From the NCBI RefSeq assembly GCF_036669915.1, contig NC_089323.1:14990840-15054839 (forward strand): a DNA stretch of 64,000 bases, written 5' to 3'. Both the position numbers and the translations under genes were made by a program. Source of the stretch: Pocillopora verrucosa. Lineage: Eukaryota > Cnidaria > Anthozoa > Scleractinia > Pocilloporidae. Below the pieces are notes generated by a model that saw only the letters and a program-made list of their open reading frames with translations, did no database searches and was not told where the DNA came from. This document shows, piece by piece, positions 49,525 through 62,100 of the stretch (position 1 is its first letter; each line of letters begins with the position of its first letter).

Positions 49525-49540
49525 GGCTCCTTTAGGAGCC
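49525..49540 (+). terminator. histone 3' stem-loop of H3 (first)
   Basis: GGCTCCTTTAGGAGCC 26 nt after the stop, followed by CCACCACATG and a purine-rich AATAAAAGCAATGA downstream element. Confidence 0.95.
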
Positions 49541-50167
49541 ACCACATGAATAAAAGCAATGACCAAACTATGAGTCCCTCAACAACCAACTTAACAGCCT
49601 TAAGCTGAAAATATGAAATGAGAAATTATACCATCTGAAATTGTCCTACTCTCTGAGTGGCAAGTCCTAACCGCACAGAAATCATAGTTGTCCAACCTAA
49701 AGCCGTTCATAGGAAAATATTTAATTTTTATCTCCAAGATAAGCTACACATTCTATTTTTTTACCATTTCTCATTTTCATGTATCTATCTCTGAGACAAG
49801 TAATTTTTTTGGCGCTAATATAATGTAAATCATCAGCGCTCCCTGGTAAGTTTCGTCGTCACTCTCATGGGCTTCTTTAAGTTCAAAAACATGACATATT
49901 TTTCATGAGTCATCAATTCACAATAAAAGACACTTTTACCTTATTTACCAAATTAAGCACACTTCCTATCGAGGTTGTGCATTAAGTGGCGAACGTTGTT
50001 TCTTCAATCCTGTTTGTATATTAAAACAGGTTTTGGTCGTTGTTGAAATTTAGATGCCGGTCTGTCTTAGAATTTGCTCATTTTTTACACAAAGGCTTAA
50101 CTTATAACAAAGCTAAAATATTTTTTATTAGCGAGGACTTGAAGTTATTGAATGAGCTTGTTAACCA
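49541..50167. other. spacer H3-H1 (first unit)
   Basis: AT-rich, no gene. Around 49960-50030 it matches the region duplicated upstream of the second H1. Confidence 0.5.
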
Positions 50168-50240
50168 TCAAAATGTCAAGCAAACTAGCACAGTTTGAAC
50201 GACGCCATTTTGTAACAACCCTGTTTCCTCGGCGGTTCGT
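50168..50240 (+). promoter_or_regulatory. H1 promoter block (first)
   Basis: 73 bp highly similar to 57122-57193: AACTAGCACAGTTTG, the YY1-like CGCCATTTTG at 50203-50212 and ACCCTGTTTCCTCGG. No TATA box. The motif starts 116 bp before the ATG in both copies. Confidence 0.65.
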
Positions 50241-50318
50241 TTACGACGAATAACATCACCTTGCGCGCTCCATGAAATCATCACTAGTCTCTGTTGCGAA
50301 GGATCTACAGCACACGAC

Positions 50319-50891
50319 ATGTCCGAAGAAAAGTCCTCAGTTAAAAAGAAGCCAGCTGCGCCCAAAAAGCCAGCTGAGCATCCACCTTATTCTGAAATGA
50401 TCAAAGCTGCTATCTTAGCGTTGAAAGAGCGAAACGGTTCTTCCCGACAAGCCATCGAGAAGTACATCAAGGCTAACTACAAGGTTGGTGAGGTTGGCTC
50501 GCACTTGAAGATGGCTTTGAAGAGGGGTGTTACTAGTGGCAAGCTTGTTCACACCAAGGGAGTTGGTGCTTCTGGTTCTTTCAAAGTGGCCAAGGAGGAA
50601 AAGAAGGAGAAGAAGCCGAAGAAGAAGCCAGCTGCAAAGAAGAAGCCTGCTGCCAAACCAAAGAAGCCCGCCGCCAAAAAGGCAGCGGCGAAGAAACCAG
50701 CGGCGAAGAAGGCAGCAAAGAAACCCGCCGCCAAAAAGCCAGCAGCGAAGAAACCCGCAGCTAAAAAACCAGCCGCAAAGAAATCTGCGGCCAAAAAACC
50801 AGCAGCGAAGAAGCCTGCAGCTAAAAAGCCCGCCAAGAAAGCTCCGAAGAAATCTCCGAAGAAATCTCCGAAGAAGGCGGCCAAGAAATAA
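50319..50891 (+). CDS. H1: linker histone H1 (first copy)
   Basis: 190 aa, no intron. The winged-helix globular domain spans about residues 20-95 ([62 protein letters not shown]). The C-tail is a run of AAKKPAAKK units ending [12 protein letters not shown]. It binds linker DNA at the nucleosome dyad. The second copy (57274) is 185 aa and differs by a few substitutions and repeat-number changes in the tail. Sits between H3 (same strand) and H2B. The antisense frames through the tail are artefacts of the repeat. Confidence 0.97.
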   Translation: MSEEKSSVKKKPAAPKKPAEHPPYSEMIKAAILALKERNGSSRQAIEKYIKANYKVGEVGSHLKMALKRGVTSGKLVHTKGVGASGSFKVAKEEKKEKKPKKKPAAKKKPAAKPKKPAAKKAAAKKPAAKKAAKKPAAKKPAAKKPAAKKPAAKKSAAKKPAAKKPAAKKPAKKAPKKSPKKSPKKAAKK

Positions 50892-50921
50892 GGAGGATAT
50901 CAACTCCTCATTTAATCAAAC

Positions 50922-50937
50922 GGCTCCTTTAGGAGCC
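50922..50937 (+). terminator. histone 3' stem-loop of H1 (first)
   Basis: GGCTCCTTTAGGAGCC 31 nt after the stop; AAGAAAAAGTTATGA downstream element follows. Confidence 0.95.
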
Positions 50938-52092
50938 ACCACATTCAAGAAAAAGTTATGACCAACTGAGTTTTAAATCCCTCTTCGATAATCGAGTTTA
51001 ACTTTTCGATAAATTTGGTGGTGGCTCTAACTAAAAGTTTTAGCCGATAAAGGTCGCTTTACCGTCAGATAAATTAAGTTTTATGAGGATATCGCTGCTA
51101 TAGGGATGCATAAGTGCGTAGTAATGTTACGCATCGATATAGAATGGGTGCCTGAATCTGTCCTTGTTTATTTGTGACAATTTTCCTACAGACAGTCCAT
51201 GACAGATACACTAGGTACATAGCGATGTTAACTTCGTCACGCATCGCGTTCCCTCAGGCAAAGCAGGGAGGTTTTTTTCACGAAACTGCCTCTTTTTTAT
51301 CGCTCTGAGCGACTATCGATCTCTGGGGAATATCTCCAGGCTAAGCAAAGTCGTCAGTCTTTCCTTAAAGCTTTCAAAGTTTTCTGTTTTCTTGAAACTT
51401 CAACTTTGACGAGTATCACATGTAGCTTGCGGCATTTGTGCTCCGCTTTGAAGCATAAAAACAAGCGGGTTTGGGACTAATCACTAACGCTTTAAGCACA
51501 CACAAGACCATTAGCTTCGCAGGCTAGCTCTCGATCTTTCATGTTTTGAAAGTTGAGGTGTACTGAGTGAGAATGAAAGAATGGGCTTAAGTGAATGCCT
51601 GACTCTACTACTCGATTGCTTTTCGGGCCGTCTGTGTCTCGCAGCTCATCCAATAACCACTAACATATATTTCCGTCAAAGAACCCGCCGCGTGGAGTGC
51701 GTTGGCCGCTAAGAAAAGCTTCAAAATCCGGAGATCTATTGTAGATCGATCACGATGCAGGTGATCGAGAACTTACTGGTGATAACTTATAGAAAAAAAT
51801 TCTAGTTCTTCAAAGTTATAATTCTTATGTAACACTTTGTAAAGGAAATCATGAACAATACTCTTCGCTTCCCTACCCGTCCTATCAATGACTCATGTTT
51901 GCTGCGCTCTTTCATTTAATTTGTTACATTTTGTTTCGCCTGGTCAAGAAACAGTTTGCGCGGTCAGTTTAAAAACAGACCTTATACACAAGGAAAACTC
52001 TAACCAAATCCAAACCGTCATAGTTGATATTAAGAGAAACATTTTCATTTAAGCTCGTATTACGTTAATGACTGACTTTCATAACATTTGGT
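50938..52092. other. spacer H1-H2B
   Basis: About 1.15 kb between two convergent stem-loops. No coding region, A/B/C element or tandem repeat recognised. Confidence 0.55.
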
Positions 52093-52108
52093 GGCTCCTA
52101 AAGGAGCC
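52093..52108 (-). terminator. histone 3' stem-loop of H2B
   Basis: Minus-strand GGCTCCTTTAGGAGCC, 33 nt past the stop. Confidence 0.95.
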
Positions 52109-52140
52109 GTTTGTTTTGGCGGGAAACCCACAAAGTGAGT

Positions 52141-52512
52141 TTACTTGCTGCTGGTGTATTTGGTCACAGCTTTGGTTCCTTCACTGACGGCATGTTTTGC
52201 CAGTTCACCTGGCAGAAGCAGCCTGATAGCGGTCTGGATCTCGCGAGAGCTGATGGTCGACTTCTTGTTGTAGTGGGCAAGGCGGGAAGCTTCGGTGGCG
52301 ATGCGCTCGAAGATGTCGTTAACAAACGAGTTCATGATGCCCATGGCTTTGCTGGAGATACCTGTGTCGGGGTGAACTTGCTTCAACACCTTGTAGATGT
52401 AGATAGCATAGCTTTCCCTTCTCTTTCCTCTCCTCTTCTTCTTTCCATCAGCAATGGCTTTAGCCTTTCCGGCTTTCTTCTCGCCTTTCTTTCCTGCAAC
52501 TTTGGCTGGCAT
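52141..52512 (-). CDS. H2B: histone H2B
   Basis: 123 aa, no intron. Basic tail [19 protein letters not shown], then the histone fold: [60 protein letters not shown], and the C-terminal helix [20 protein letters not shown] with the lysine that is ubiquitinated in the family. Divergent from H2A with 288 bp between starts, the usual paired arrangement. It is the only H2B in the window. Confidence 0.98.
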   Translation of the reverse strand: MPAKVAGKKGEKKAGKAKAIADGKKKRRGKRRESYAIYIYKVLKQVHPDTGISSKAMGIMNSFVNDIFERIATEASRLAHYNKKSTISSREIQTAIRLLLPGELAKHAVSEGTKAVTKYTSSK

Positions 52513-52559
52513 CTTGTTAAATCACAAAGATGAATAGATGTGCAGTGCAACGCGTCTTG

Positions 52560-52567
52560 TATTTATA
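52560..52567 (-). promoter_or_regulatory. TATA box of H2B
   Basis: TATAAATA on the minus strand, 48 bp upstream of the ATG. Confidence 0.75.
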
Positions 52568-52730
52568 TCAGAATCGTGAGAGGATCTATTACCATACGGA
52601 TCAAAATTCTCGATCAATGATTGGTTTATTACGATACTAACCCCGTGGGTCAGTTTGCTTGTTAGTCTATCATACTACTGAAGATTCATGTGATTGGTGA
52701 CTTTCGATCTATCTTGCATATTTAACGAAC

Positions 52731-52735
52731 TATAA
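52731..52735 (+). promoter_or_regulatory. TATA-like box of H2A
   Basis: CTATAAGTAA about 70 bp before the ATG. An ATTGG (inverted CCAAT) at 52693-52697 could serve either gene. Confidence 0.6.
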
Positions 52736-52800
52736 GTAACCGAGGTTGCTGGTACAATAGCTATTCTGTTTGATAACAGTCAACGCATTACACGACAAAC

Positions 52801-53181
52801 ATGTCTGGTCGCGGTAAAGGAAAAGCAAAGGGCACTAAGTCTAAGAGCCGCTCATCTCGAGCAGGGCTTCAATTCCCAGTTGGTCGAATTCACCGTCTTC
52901 TCCGCAAAGGCAATTACGCTGAGCGAGTTGGCGCCGGTGCTCCAGTGTACTTGGCTGCTGTGCTCGAATATCTGAGTGCTGAGATCCTTGAGTTGGCGGG
53001 CAACGCTGCTCGTGACAACAAGAAGACAAGAATCATTCCCCGTCACCTTCAGCTTGCTGTCCGCAATGACGAGGAGTTGAACAAACTTCTTGCCGGTGTC
53101 ACAATCGCACAGGGAGGTGTTCTTCCTAACATCCAAGCTGTACTTCTGCCCAAGAAGACCGAGAAGAAACCCAAGGCATAA
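52801..53181 (+). CDS. H2A: histone H2A
   Basis: 126 aa, no intron. [20 protein letters not shown] tail, [20 protein letters not shown], the acidic-patch region [19 protein letters not shown] and [15 protein letters not shown], and the end [12 protein letters not shown]. No SQ motif at the C-terminus, so canonical H2A rather than H2A.X. Paired with H2B. Confidence 0.98.
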   Translation: MSGRGKGKAKGTKSKSRSSRAGLQFPVGRIHRLLRKGNYAERVGAGAPVYLAAVLEYLSAEILELAGNAARDNKKTRIIPRHLQLAVRNDEELNKLLAGVTIAQGGVLPNIQAVLLPKKTEKKPKA

Positions 53182-53204
53182 ATCAGCCTTAACCCATCAA
53201 AAAC

Positions 53205-53220
53205 GGCTCCTTTAGGAGCC
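53205..53220 (+). terminator. histone 3' stem-loop of H2A
   Basis: GGCTCCTTTAGGAGCC 24 nt after the stop, CCACCACA next. Confidence 0.95.
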
Positions 53221-53589
53221 ACCACATAATAAAAAAGTCTTGACTAGCTGGATACGATGAGGTGAATAAGAACTATGAAAACATCATCTCAGAACCCCTC
53301 CACCCCAGTTTCCAATTTTATGTTATGAAGTGATAAAGAATCTTTGGATGCGAATGTCGATCAACGACCAAATAAATTTATTAAGTTTCCGCACACCAAA
53401 ATCGTAGAAATAACGACCTTCGATACGTTACTCGACGCAAAGGCGTTTAACTGTCGCTCCAAAACCGCAAAATCCGTACAGAGCTTACACGCACCAAGAT
53501 CATAGAAACAACGCCGTAGAAACTTTTACTTGACGCAAATGTGCGTGAGTTGCGCGCCAAAATCGTTTATCGTTGAGGTAAGTACTAAA

Positions 53590-53645
53590 ACATGGAACGA
53601 CCTAAAACCACCTAAAACCACCTAAAACGACCTACAACCACCTCA
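53590..53645. repeat. minisatellite, ~11 bp unit
   Basis: ACCACCTAAA / ACGACCTAAA repeated about five times. Confidence 0.85.
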
Positions 53646-54014
53646 AAAATTGCAAATTCTGTGGTGTATTCCTCTTTCTTAGAGTAACGCAGTGGGTAGC
53701 GCGAAAAAAAACAATTGCGCTTACATACGTGTAGACCTCGTTCTTTAGCGTGACCAAATGGTGTGCGCAAACACGCAGACCTTGTTTCTGAGCAGTTCGA
53801 AAAGAGCTGACATATTCAAATATATAATCTTCGTTCTGAATTTGAACCGACATATTCAAATGTATATTCTTCGTTCTTCATTAAACCCAACAGAAATTCA
53901 AATTGAAATAAAAAGTCATATTTTTATTCCTCCTTCTTCAAGCGTAATTCAAAATTAAATCACTGAGCATTTCGATTTCGCTGGCTAGCAAACCGACAAA
54001 TATATATACTTTGG

Positions 54015-54195
54015 AGCACTAGTTTAACTGACCTCTCCTTTCATTTTTATTTGACTGCGGGAGCGCGAGACTGCGTGAGCACTAGTTTAACCGACCTTTC
54101 CTTTAATTTTTAATCAACTACGGGAGTGCGGGACTGCGTGAGCACTAGTTTAACTGGCCTCACCTTTAATTATTATTCGACTTCGGGAGCAACTG
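54015..54195. repeat. tandem repeat, ~62 bp unit, ~2.8 copies
   Basis: Each unit begins GAGCACTAGTTTAAC(T/C)G and contains CGGGAG and GACTGCGTGA. Confidence 0.85.
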
Positions 54196-54394
54196 ATTTT
54201 AGTAACGTTCACAGGTGGGCGGGTATTGTGAAGTTGAGTGCAATGTTCTTTTTCCAAGCTACTGCCCCATATCGTGACGCGCGAGGATGGTGTAATCATT
54301 TTGTTTAGCAAATATATGAGGGAGATGTAAGCGTTTGTAAGACACCTTGAAAAGGCATTCATGTATATTGATCATGACTTTCTTTGTATTTGGT

Positions 54395-54410
54395 GGCTCC
54401 TAAAGGAGCC
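54395..54410 (-). terminator. histone 3' stem-loop of H4 (second)
   Basis: Minus-strand GGCTCCTTTAGGAGCC, 27 nt past the stop. Confidence 0.95.
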
Positions 54411-54436
54411 GTTTGTATTGTGTCAGGACGGTCTGT

Positions 54437-54793
<357 letters not shown>

Positions 54794-54801
54794 TTATTAG
54801 C

Positions 54802-54808
54802 TTTTATA
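54802..54808 (-). promoter_or_regulatory. TATA box of H4 (second)
   Basis: TATAAAA on the minus strand, 54 bp upstream of the ATG as in the first copy; CCAAT complement at 54856-54860. Confidence 0.75.
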
Positions 54809-55151
54809 CGGAAACATAAGACCTCTCAGAAAACAGTATGGGAATAAGGGTTACTATTGGTTGAGTCAAATATCTAAGTATAATTTTACTTTAATATTAA
54901 TGTTATATTAACATGTATTAACATAAATCACACGGTATTCCCGCGCGCATATGTTTCCGATGGAAACAACTCTCTTTCATCCACAAGTTACTAGCAACAT
55001 TCGCTGAGAATTGGTTTTACTCTTTAGTTATGTTACCTATTAAATTTAACATGAGGATTACATTTAGCTTATGCCTAGACGACCTTCCTTGTTACTTCGG
55101 ATCAAAATAACATCGCAGATCCGTGAAACTATTCGCAGCTTTCGTATCTAA

Positions 55152-55669
<518 letters not shown>

Positions 55670-55694
55670 GTGCACTTCGCTTCAAATAAAAAAC

Positions 55695-55710
55695 GGCTCC
55701 TTTAGGAGCC
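55695..55710 (+). terminator. histone 3' stem-loop of H3 (second)
   Basis: GGCTCCTTTAGGAGCC 26 nt after the stop. Confidence 0.95.
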
Positions 55711-57120
55711 ACCACATGAATAAAAGCAATGACCAATTTTATGAGCCTTTAATAACCACAACGGTCTTTTCACTCCTCCGGAGTAAATATCATTAGCAAC
55801 TCAAAATATATTAACACGTTTACTAAGAGCGCGTCTTTTGCGGCAAGTTCATTTATAGACATTTTCTGATTTAACACCTTGCACAGTATATGAAAACAAC
55901 GGTTTATTTCACTCCCTATATAACCAAAGCGTACTAACTTTTTATCACTCCTCGTAACGTGTTTAAGTCTTCACTTCGCCCTTTGATTTTGGCGCTAGTA
56001 TTATGCAAATCATCGGGGCTAACTGAAACGTTTCGCCATTTTTCCAATCGGTTTCTTAATTAAAAACTTAACTCAGATGTCTCATAAAATATAAGTTTAC
56101 AATATAAACTGCATTTTCTTACTAGAGAAATTTAGCACAGGTCTTATCGAGGTCAACTATGAAATGGCGGACGCTGTTGTTTTGTTCTTCGTGTTCAAAT
56201 TTCGAGACTGCCATGCCTTTGAATATGCAACGAAAAGCCCATTGCTCCAAATGCTATAAAAATTTAGGCTACGTTCCTAACGTAATTTTATGATTTATAA
56301 AAACTTGAAGTTAGTTAGACAATAAGCCCGTGCCTTCGTATTTCTTTGCGTCATAAACTCTCAATCGATCGACAATTGAATAAACTGTTTACATCTTGTC
56401 CATTACTGCTCTTACTTCTGAACTTCACATATCTCACGTATAAAAAACCTACTGCAGGTTAAGTAAGAATATTACATCGCCAACTGGTTTTGATGTTTTT
56501 TTCTTTGTGAATAATCCATTGTAATCATATTTTAAGAATACTCTCAAAGTTGACTCCGATCTTGCCCTATGATCGAGAGCGCGCGACCAATTCATGCAAA
56601 AACTGGTTTGGCTGATCCGTAACGAGGCAAATCCAAAAAAACTATGCACAGAAACTTGCTCAATCGCTGTTAATTTTTAAAAAGTTACCTACAAAAGTAA
56701 GACCTAGTTTCGAGTAATTTTCTTCAGTCGGGACATTTAACATTGTACCACTCGTCCAGGTGAGTCACATATCACAAATGGCGGATGTTGTAGTTTTGTT
56801 CTTCTTGTTTGAGTTTAGAGGCCGCTCTGCCTTCGAATATGCATCAAAATGTTCATTTTTTTTTAACAATTGCATGGTTTAGGACTTCGTCTTTCATATG
56901 ACATTTAATTTACTAATGAAAGGTGACTCAAACAAAACTTCTTTCATCATTCATTCAAAGTTCTCGTTTAAATCTCCATGCTTTCTAGACTCTTGCCCGT
57001 GAAGTTACCTTCTTAATTTTAGTAAATCAAACTTTACTTCACACCTACATTTTTTGAGATAACTTAGCTATGCTCTATTTGACCAGAAAATATCTGATGT
57101 TATTGAATTAGCTCGTTGTG
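55711..57120. other. spacer H3-H1 (second unit), about 780 bp longer than the first
   Basis: No gene. Contains two diverged copies of one block (near 56162-56237 and 56776-56850) that is single in the first unit, which accounts for most of the extra length. Confidence 0.6.
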
Positions 57121-57193
57121 AACCAAAATGTCAAACAAACTAACACAGTTTGGACGCCGCCATTTTGCAACAACCCTGTTTCCTCGGTGGTCC
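57121..57193 (+). promoter_or_regulatory. H1 promoter block (second)
   Basis: Counterpart of 50168-50240, with AACTAACACAGTTTGG and CGCCATTTTG at 57158-57167, again starting 116 bp before the ATG. No TATA box. Confidence 0.65.
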
Positions 57194-57273
57194 GTACACG
57201 AACAATAACATTGCCTAGCGCGCTCTAAGCAATCATTGTTACTCCTAGTTCCGAAAGTTCTACAGCAAACAGT

Positions 57274-57831
57274 ATGTCTGAGGCAAAGTCCCCCGCTAAA
57301 AAGAAGCCAGCTGCGCCCAAAAAGCCAGCTGAGCATCCACCTTATGCCGACATGATAAAAGCTGCTATCTTAGCGTTGAAAGAGCGAAGCGGCTCTTCCC
57401 GCCAAGCTATCGAGAAGTACATCAAGGCTAACTACAAGGTTGGTGAGGTCGGCTCGCACTTGAAGATGGCTTTGAAGAGGGGTGTTACTAGCGGCAAGCT
57501 TGTCCACACCAAGGGAGTTGGTGCTTCTGGTTCCTTCAGGGTGGCCAAGGTGGAAAAGAAGGAGAAGAAGCCGAAGAAGAAGCCAGCTGCAAAGAAGAAG
57601 CCTGCCGTCAAACCAAAGAAGCCCGCCGCCAAGAAGACGGTAAAGAAACCAGCGGCCAAGAAGGCTGCAAAGAAACCCGCCGCTAAGAAGCCAGCAGCGA
57701 AGAAACCCGCCGCCAAAAAGCCAGCAGTTAAGAAGCCTGCGGCCAAAAAACCCGCAGCGAAGAAGCCTGCAGCTAAAAAGCCCGCCAAGAAAGCAGCGAA
57801 GAAATCTCCGAAGAAGGCGGCCAAGAAATAA
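57274..57831 (+). CDS. H1: linker histone H1 (second copy)
   Basis: 185 aa, intronless. Globular domain [18 protein letters not shown] through [13 protein letters not shown], about residues 20-95; lysine/alanine/proline C-tail ending SPKKAAKK. Compared with the first copy it has N-terminal changes (EAKSPA for EEKSSV), K-to-V and A-to-V substitutions in the tail and one fewer SPKK block. Last gene of the array; no H2B/H2A pair follows. Confidence 0.97.
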   Translation: MSEAKSPAKKKPAAPKKPAEHPPYADMIKAAILALKERSGSSRQAIEKYIKANYKVGEVGSHLKMALKRGVTSGKLVHTKGVGASGSFRVAKVEKKEKKPKKKPAAKKKPAVKPKKPAAKKTVKKPAAKKAAKKPAAKKPAAKKPAAKKPAVKKPAAKKPAAKKPAAKKPAKKAAKKSPKKAAKK

Positions 57832-57861
57832 GGAAGATATCAACTCTTCATTCAATCAAAC

Positions 57862-57877
57862 GGCTCCTTTAGGAGCC
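57862..57877 (+). terminator. histone 3' stem-loop of H1 (second)
   Basis: GGCTCCTTTAGGAGCC 31 nt after the stop, with AAGAAAAAGCTATGA downstream. Confidence 0.95.
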
Positions 57878-59181
57878 ACCACATTAAAGAAAAAGCTATG
57901 ACCAACTGAGTGTAACACCGTTACGATAATCAAGTTTTCTCGGTACTTCTGGTTGTGGACCTTGACATAGTTTTACCTACTAAAGGTCGCTTCATCATCG
58001 GTCGAAATTACGGGTGAAGAGGGAATATTAAGTGCGTAGTAAGGGTGATCGGCGTTAAAAAAAAACGGCGAATTTCGTAATTGCGTTCGTCTATACCTAC
58101 GAGCATTTCTTGCGGCTACTGAATTTTTCGGTTGATTTATAACTGATATTACCGACCATAACAAAGCGGGTAAAGCAATGACTTAATGGCTACCACATTT
58201 GTGTCGGTATATAGGGAAATCCTAAGAGCCAGTAACGCAATGACTTAACGGGTACATTTACGTCGGTATAGAGGGAAACTCTAAGACAGCCAGTAACGCA
58301 ATGACTTAACGGGTACATTTACGTCGGTATATAGGGAAATCTATTCTAAGATAGCCACTAATCAATGGAAAGACTTATGGTTATCTTTGCCTCGGTATTA
58401 AGGGGAAATAATAAGATAGCCACCAACGTAATGACTCAACGGCTACCTTTGTGTTTTAGACCTACAAAACAACGAGATTTGCGATTATCATAATTCCCCT
58501 GACACATTAGTTGTTGAATAGTTACCCTGCATCGGTCTATCGTTTACAATTTGCAGACGCATCATAACAAATACACCATGGACATAGCAAGGTGCACACT
58601 AAACCGCTGACAAACTTGGTCTGATCAAAGGCCCTCAATGAGGCAGCGTGACACCGCCTGCAATGCCAGTTATAGTTTTTTACAAAACTTGCGATTAAAT
58701 GAGCCACAACAGGTTAAGGGATCGTTTAAAATAAGCATATCACTTCGATAATAAGGAGCAATACAACAAAGATAGTCAGTTTTAAACACACTTTCTTTCG
58801 AATGGTAAAGTCCACTTCCTTCCAACAAATGACTAATAAATACTTTTAGGGAAAACTGTACAACAACTTAAAAACGTCCAGACATTATGCAGCACTCTTC
58901 CTTTTTAGTGTCCCAGCACCAAGACCTTCTGGCGAAAGTCCTCATCCGTGGTAAAACGCATGTTACCAAGTCTTAATTGGACTTTTTCTTAGATCTGATT
59001 GGTCGAGAGAGTGGCGCGAATTTTCTTAACCAATCATGGAGCGTAGGAAAGAAAACCCACGACAAACCCTGATCACTCGGTCGAAAAATGCTCCATAACA
59101 CAATACAAATAACTCGAAGTGCATCCAACATATTTACAACCGCCTTTTGATTATGGCTTTGAAGTATATTACTACACAGTT
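57878..59181. other. right flank of histone array
   Basis: The first ~150 bp resembles the sequence after the first H1, then similarity is lost. A ~60 bp tandem repeat fills 58170-58455. From 58456 to 59181 nothing was recognised; the coiled-coil gene's 3' UTR must lie at its right end. Confidence 0.6.
58170..58455. repeat. tandem repeat, ~60-64 bp unit, about 4.5 copies
   Basis: Units contain TAACGCAATGACTTAACGG, CATTT(A/G)(C/T)GTCGGTAT and AGGGAAA; the last two units are more diverged. Confidence 0.9.
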
Positions 59182-62100
59182 CTAGCGTCTTGAATGCGCA
59201 GCGGGAGTAGTATTTCCTAACAATGTTCGCAAACGAACAATTTCTTCTTGGTATCTGCAATATAAAGAGAGAAGGGTGAGAAGCCTAAATGAAGCAAGAC
59301 GCAGAGCAAATATATAACTTCGTCCCCGCTTCAATCCTGTCCCCCGCTTCCCTCCCGTTCCCCCCCCCCCCCACCCCCACACACAAACACACACAGACAG
59401 GAGGGTGATGTCTTTGCTTCATCAGTACAGTCAGTTTGTTTCATCAGCACCTTCTAATGAAAGGAGGGAAAAAGATTCTTAGGCCAATAATCAAGGCAAG
59501 GTTATTCTCAATAGATAATCAGTAGTACCTTTTAAGATTTGTATCTATGTAGTGCTGAAGGCGCGCAAGTTGTTCTTCCGCCATAATACAACGTGTCATC
59601 AGTGAAGCGCGCTCACTTTCCAGGTCTTGCTAAAGGGTAAAAAAACCAACGATGTAAAGTATATTTAATACGCTTCAAGATTAACCCGAAAGATTTCAGC
59701 AGTTAGGCCATAATATTTGTCGCCCTTTTTTCAGTCCACCCAGAAACCATGAAATAATTGTTTGGTAAGATAGTAAAACATCAAAAATAAACAACAAAGG
59801 AACGAAGATGGGTAAGGATAAAAAAGATTGACCGGGATTGACAAGCTAGTTGTTCGAAATCAGCAGAAGTCATCGTTATTTCGCTACCTGGGTATTCAGT
59901 GTGAATTCGCGGAGTTGCTTTCGGAGGTAGCCCCAACCCATCTCCACTGTTGCCTGACCTGCTGGTAACAACCTAGCAGAGAAAATACTCCTTTAAGAAA
60001 CCTAATAATGTACATGAAAAAATTGCGCGCTTCTGATTGGCTAAAACCGAGTGTATTCTCATGTAACACAAGAGCAAAGTTGTAACACGAGTGCAAAGTT
60101 ACAAATAGCACGCACACGCTATCAAAATTTACTGTGATGTTTTTTCATGTACTTTACTAACAAATAATAACATGATTTCTCTTGCAGTTTGGCGTTAAGA
60201 AGCACTCGTAAATTTTCAAAGACTACAAATTGCACTTGCCCTGCGGGCTCAAACAATTTTGTTCTCTTTGAAAAATTTTCTCGTGCTTTTTAACACCAAA
60301 TTTCACCCAAAACATGTTATTACCTATACTTTATTGGATTAGACTTATCAGAAATCCTGGAAGGAGCACATTAAACTCACAGTTGATCCGGTTGCTGGTC
60401 ATCCGCTGTAAAACGCGAGGTGTTGGAGGCCAACTGGAACAAAGTGAAGAATATAAAAATTCGTAATAAAATGCTTAATTGTTACAAGCCTGATTTCAGC
60501 GCTACCTGAACAGTGTACGCTTCATGCTTGTAACTGAACGGAGCAATTGGACATTACGCGTCTTGCTTGTAATTCAACAGTGTACTTGGACAGTACGCGT
60601 CATGTGCAAGCGTACTTCTTGTGGCGCAATTCGCCGAGTTAACTTTTATTATTCTATGAAGACGTATAGACCGATGAATAGTTTGTTTCTCTAATTGTGT
60701 AATAGCTTTGATTAATTGTTAACACGACTTCGTGTAGTCCTATACTCGTAATTAGCAAAATTTTGTTAATCACTCGCATTACTAAAGGCCGAACTGGACT
60801 TCACCCGGTCCTATGACCATTACCAACTGTAATGGCCTTTTTCTGTCACAGTCGATAGGGTTTACACCGACAGCTTCAATTATTGCCTTACGAATATACG
60901 AAGAATTGGTAAAAAATTCATAATGTGAGCCATTCAGATATTTGAAAAAAAAGGACAAAAAAAATTCTATGTCAATGGTACCTTTTGTCTTAGTTCATCA
61001 TTACTTCGTTTTAATTCTTTGAGATCCGCCGTCAGTTTTGCAATTTCACGACTCTGTTAAAAAAAAAAAAAAAAACAAATTACGGAGTTATTGACGGGGA
61101 AGAATAGGCCTGCTCTCAGTTGTTTTACAAAAACATTGCTGAAAACAAGAAACTAACCTGGGCAGTCTGCAGTTCAGTCTCTGAAGGCAAGTACAAACTA
61201 GCTTGGTTAGTCTGTGGCACTGACTTTGCTTCTTTACTTTCAATGTCGTACCGTAACATCCTAAAATAATAACAAAAAATATGTCAATCATGAACGAAGA
61301 TTATTGGAAAGGGGGGAATCTTACCTCGTTTTTTTGTTTAGGGGGGAGGAGAGGGAGGAGCATTTGTGCGCACCTGTAAGCTGAAGAAAGATTATCGTGC
61401 TTTTGTACCAAGTCTCTTATGGTAGCTTTCAATTCTCGCAGTCTGCTCTCCAAGGCTTCTTCCTTTTTCTCGTGTGATTCTCTGATTTGTCTGACCATCA
61501 TATCAATGTACCCCTGAAATGACTCCACTGAAATCTGCCTCTCGTTAACCTTTCCACAGAACTCCTGTGGGTAACGAAAAGGAATGTTATAATCGAGATG
61601 TTGTTTGAGCCCATAGGCTGTTCATCGGCATGTTTCTGACCCTTAATCCTCCGGGTTATAAAATAATTAGCAAATAATGATGTGTCCTGTTGTCTAAGAA
61701 TCGACCAGGAATGATGCCACTTTCCCTGCAAAAAAGAGTCTACGAGAGGTTTATTGAAGATTTGAAGTTGAAACGGGTGCGGCGGTTACCACTCTCGTTC
61801 ACTCTCGTCAACCATCGTCAATATTCGTTCTCTCTCGGCAATTTTCGTCAATTCTTACTCTCGCGATATGACTCTCATTATGTTGGTTTGGAGAAATTGG
61901 TATCGGATCATTTAGTAATCCCATAATTGATATTTTTCTTTATTCTCGTCACTTTTCTGCGTGATATTGTATAGATACGGATATAGTGGAACCTAATAAT
62001 GGGGCTTCCTGAAGACCACTTAAAATGTCCTCCGTGTAAATGTTCCATCAATAAAGGTAATTGATACAAATTTCGTGTCCTTTGGATGACGGGGTCCCCT

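Larger units (their letters stand above)
53221..54394. other. spacer between histone units, with three tandem repeats
   Basis: Holds an ACCACCTAAA-type minisatellite (53590-53645), a duplicated 36 bp GACATATTCAAAT block (53805-53880) and a ~62 bp repeat (54015-54195). No gene. Confidence 0.65.

Noticed and set aside
50415-50903. Long antisense open frames across the first H1 gene (and the same at 57370-57855)
   Set aside because: They are the complement of the lysine/alanine/proline repeat in H1, rich in Phe/Leu/Gly by composition, with no independent support.
53590-54195. CRISPR-like arrays in histone spacers and at 58170-58455
   Set aside because: These are contiguous tandem repeats without unique spacers, in a eukaryotic genome.
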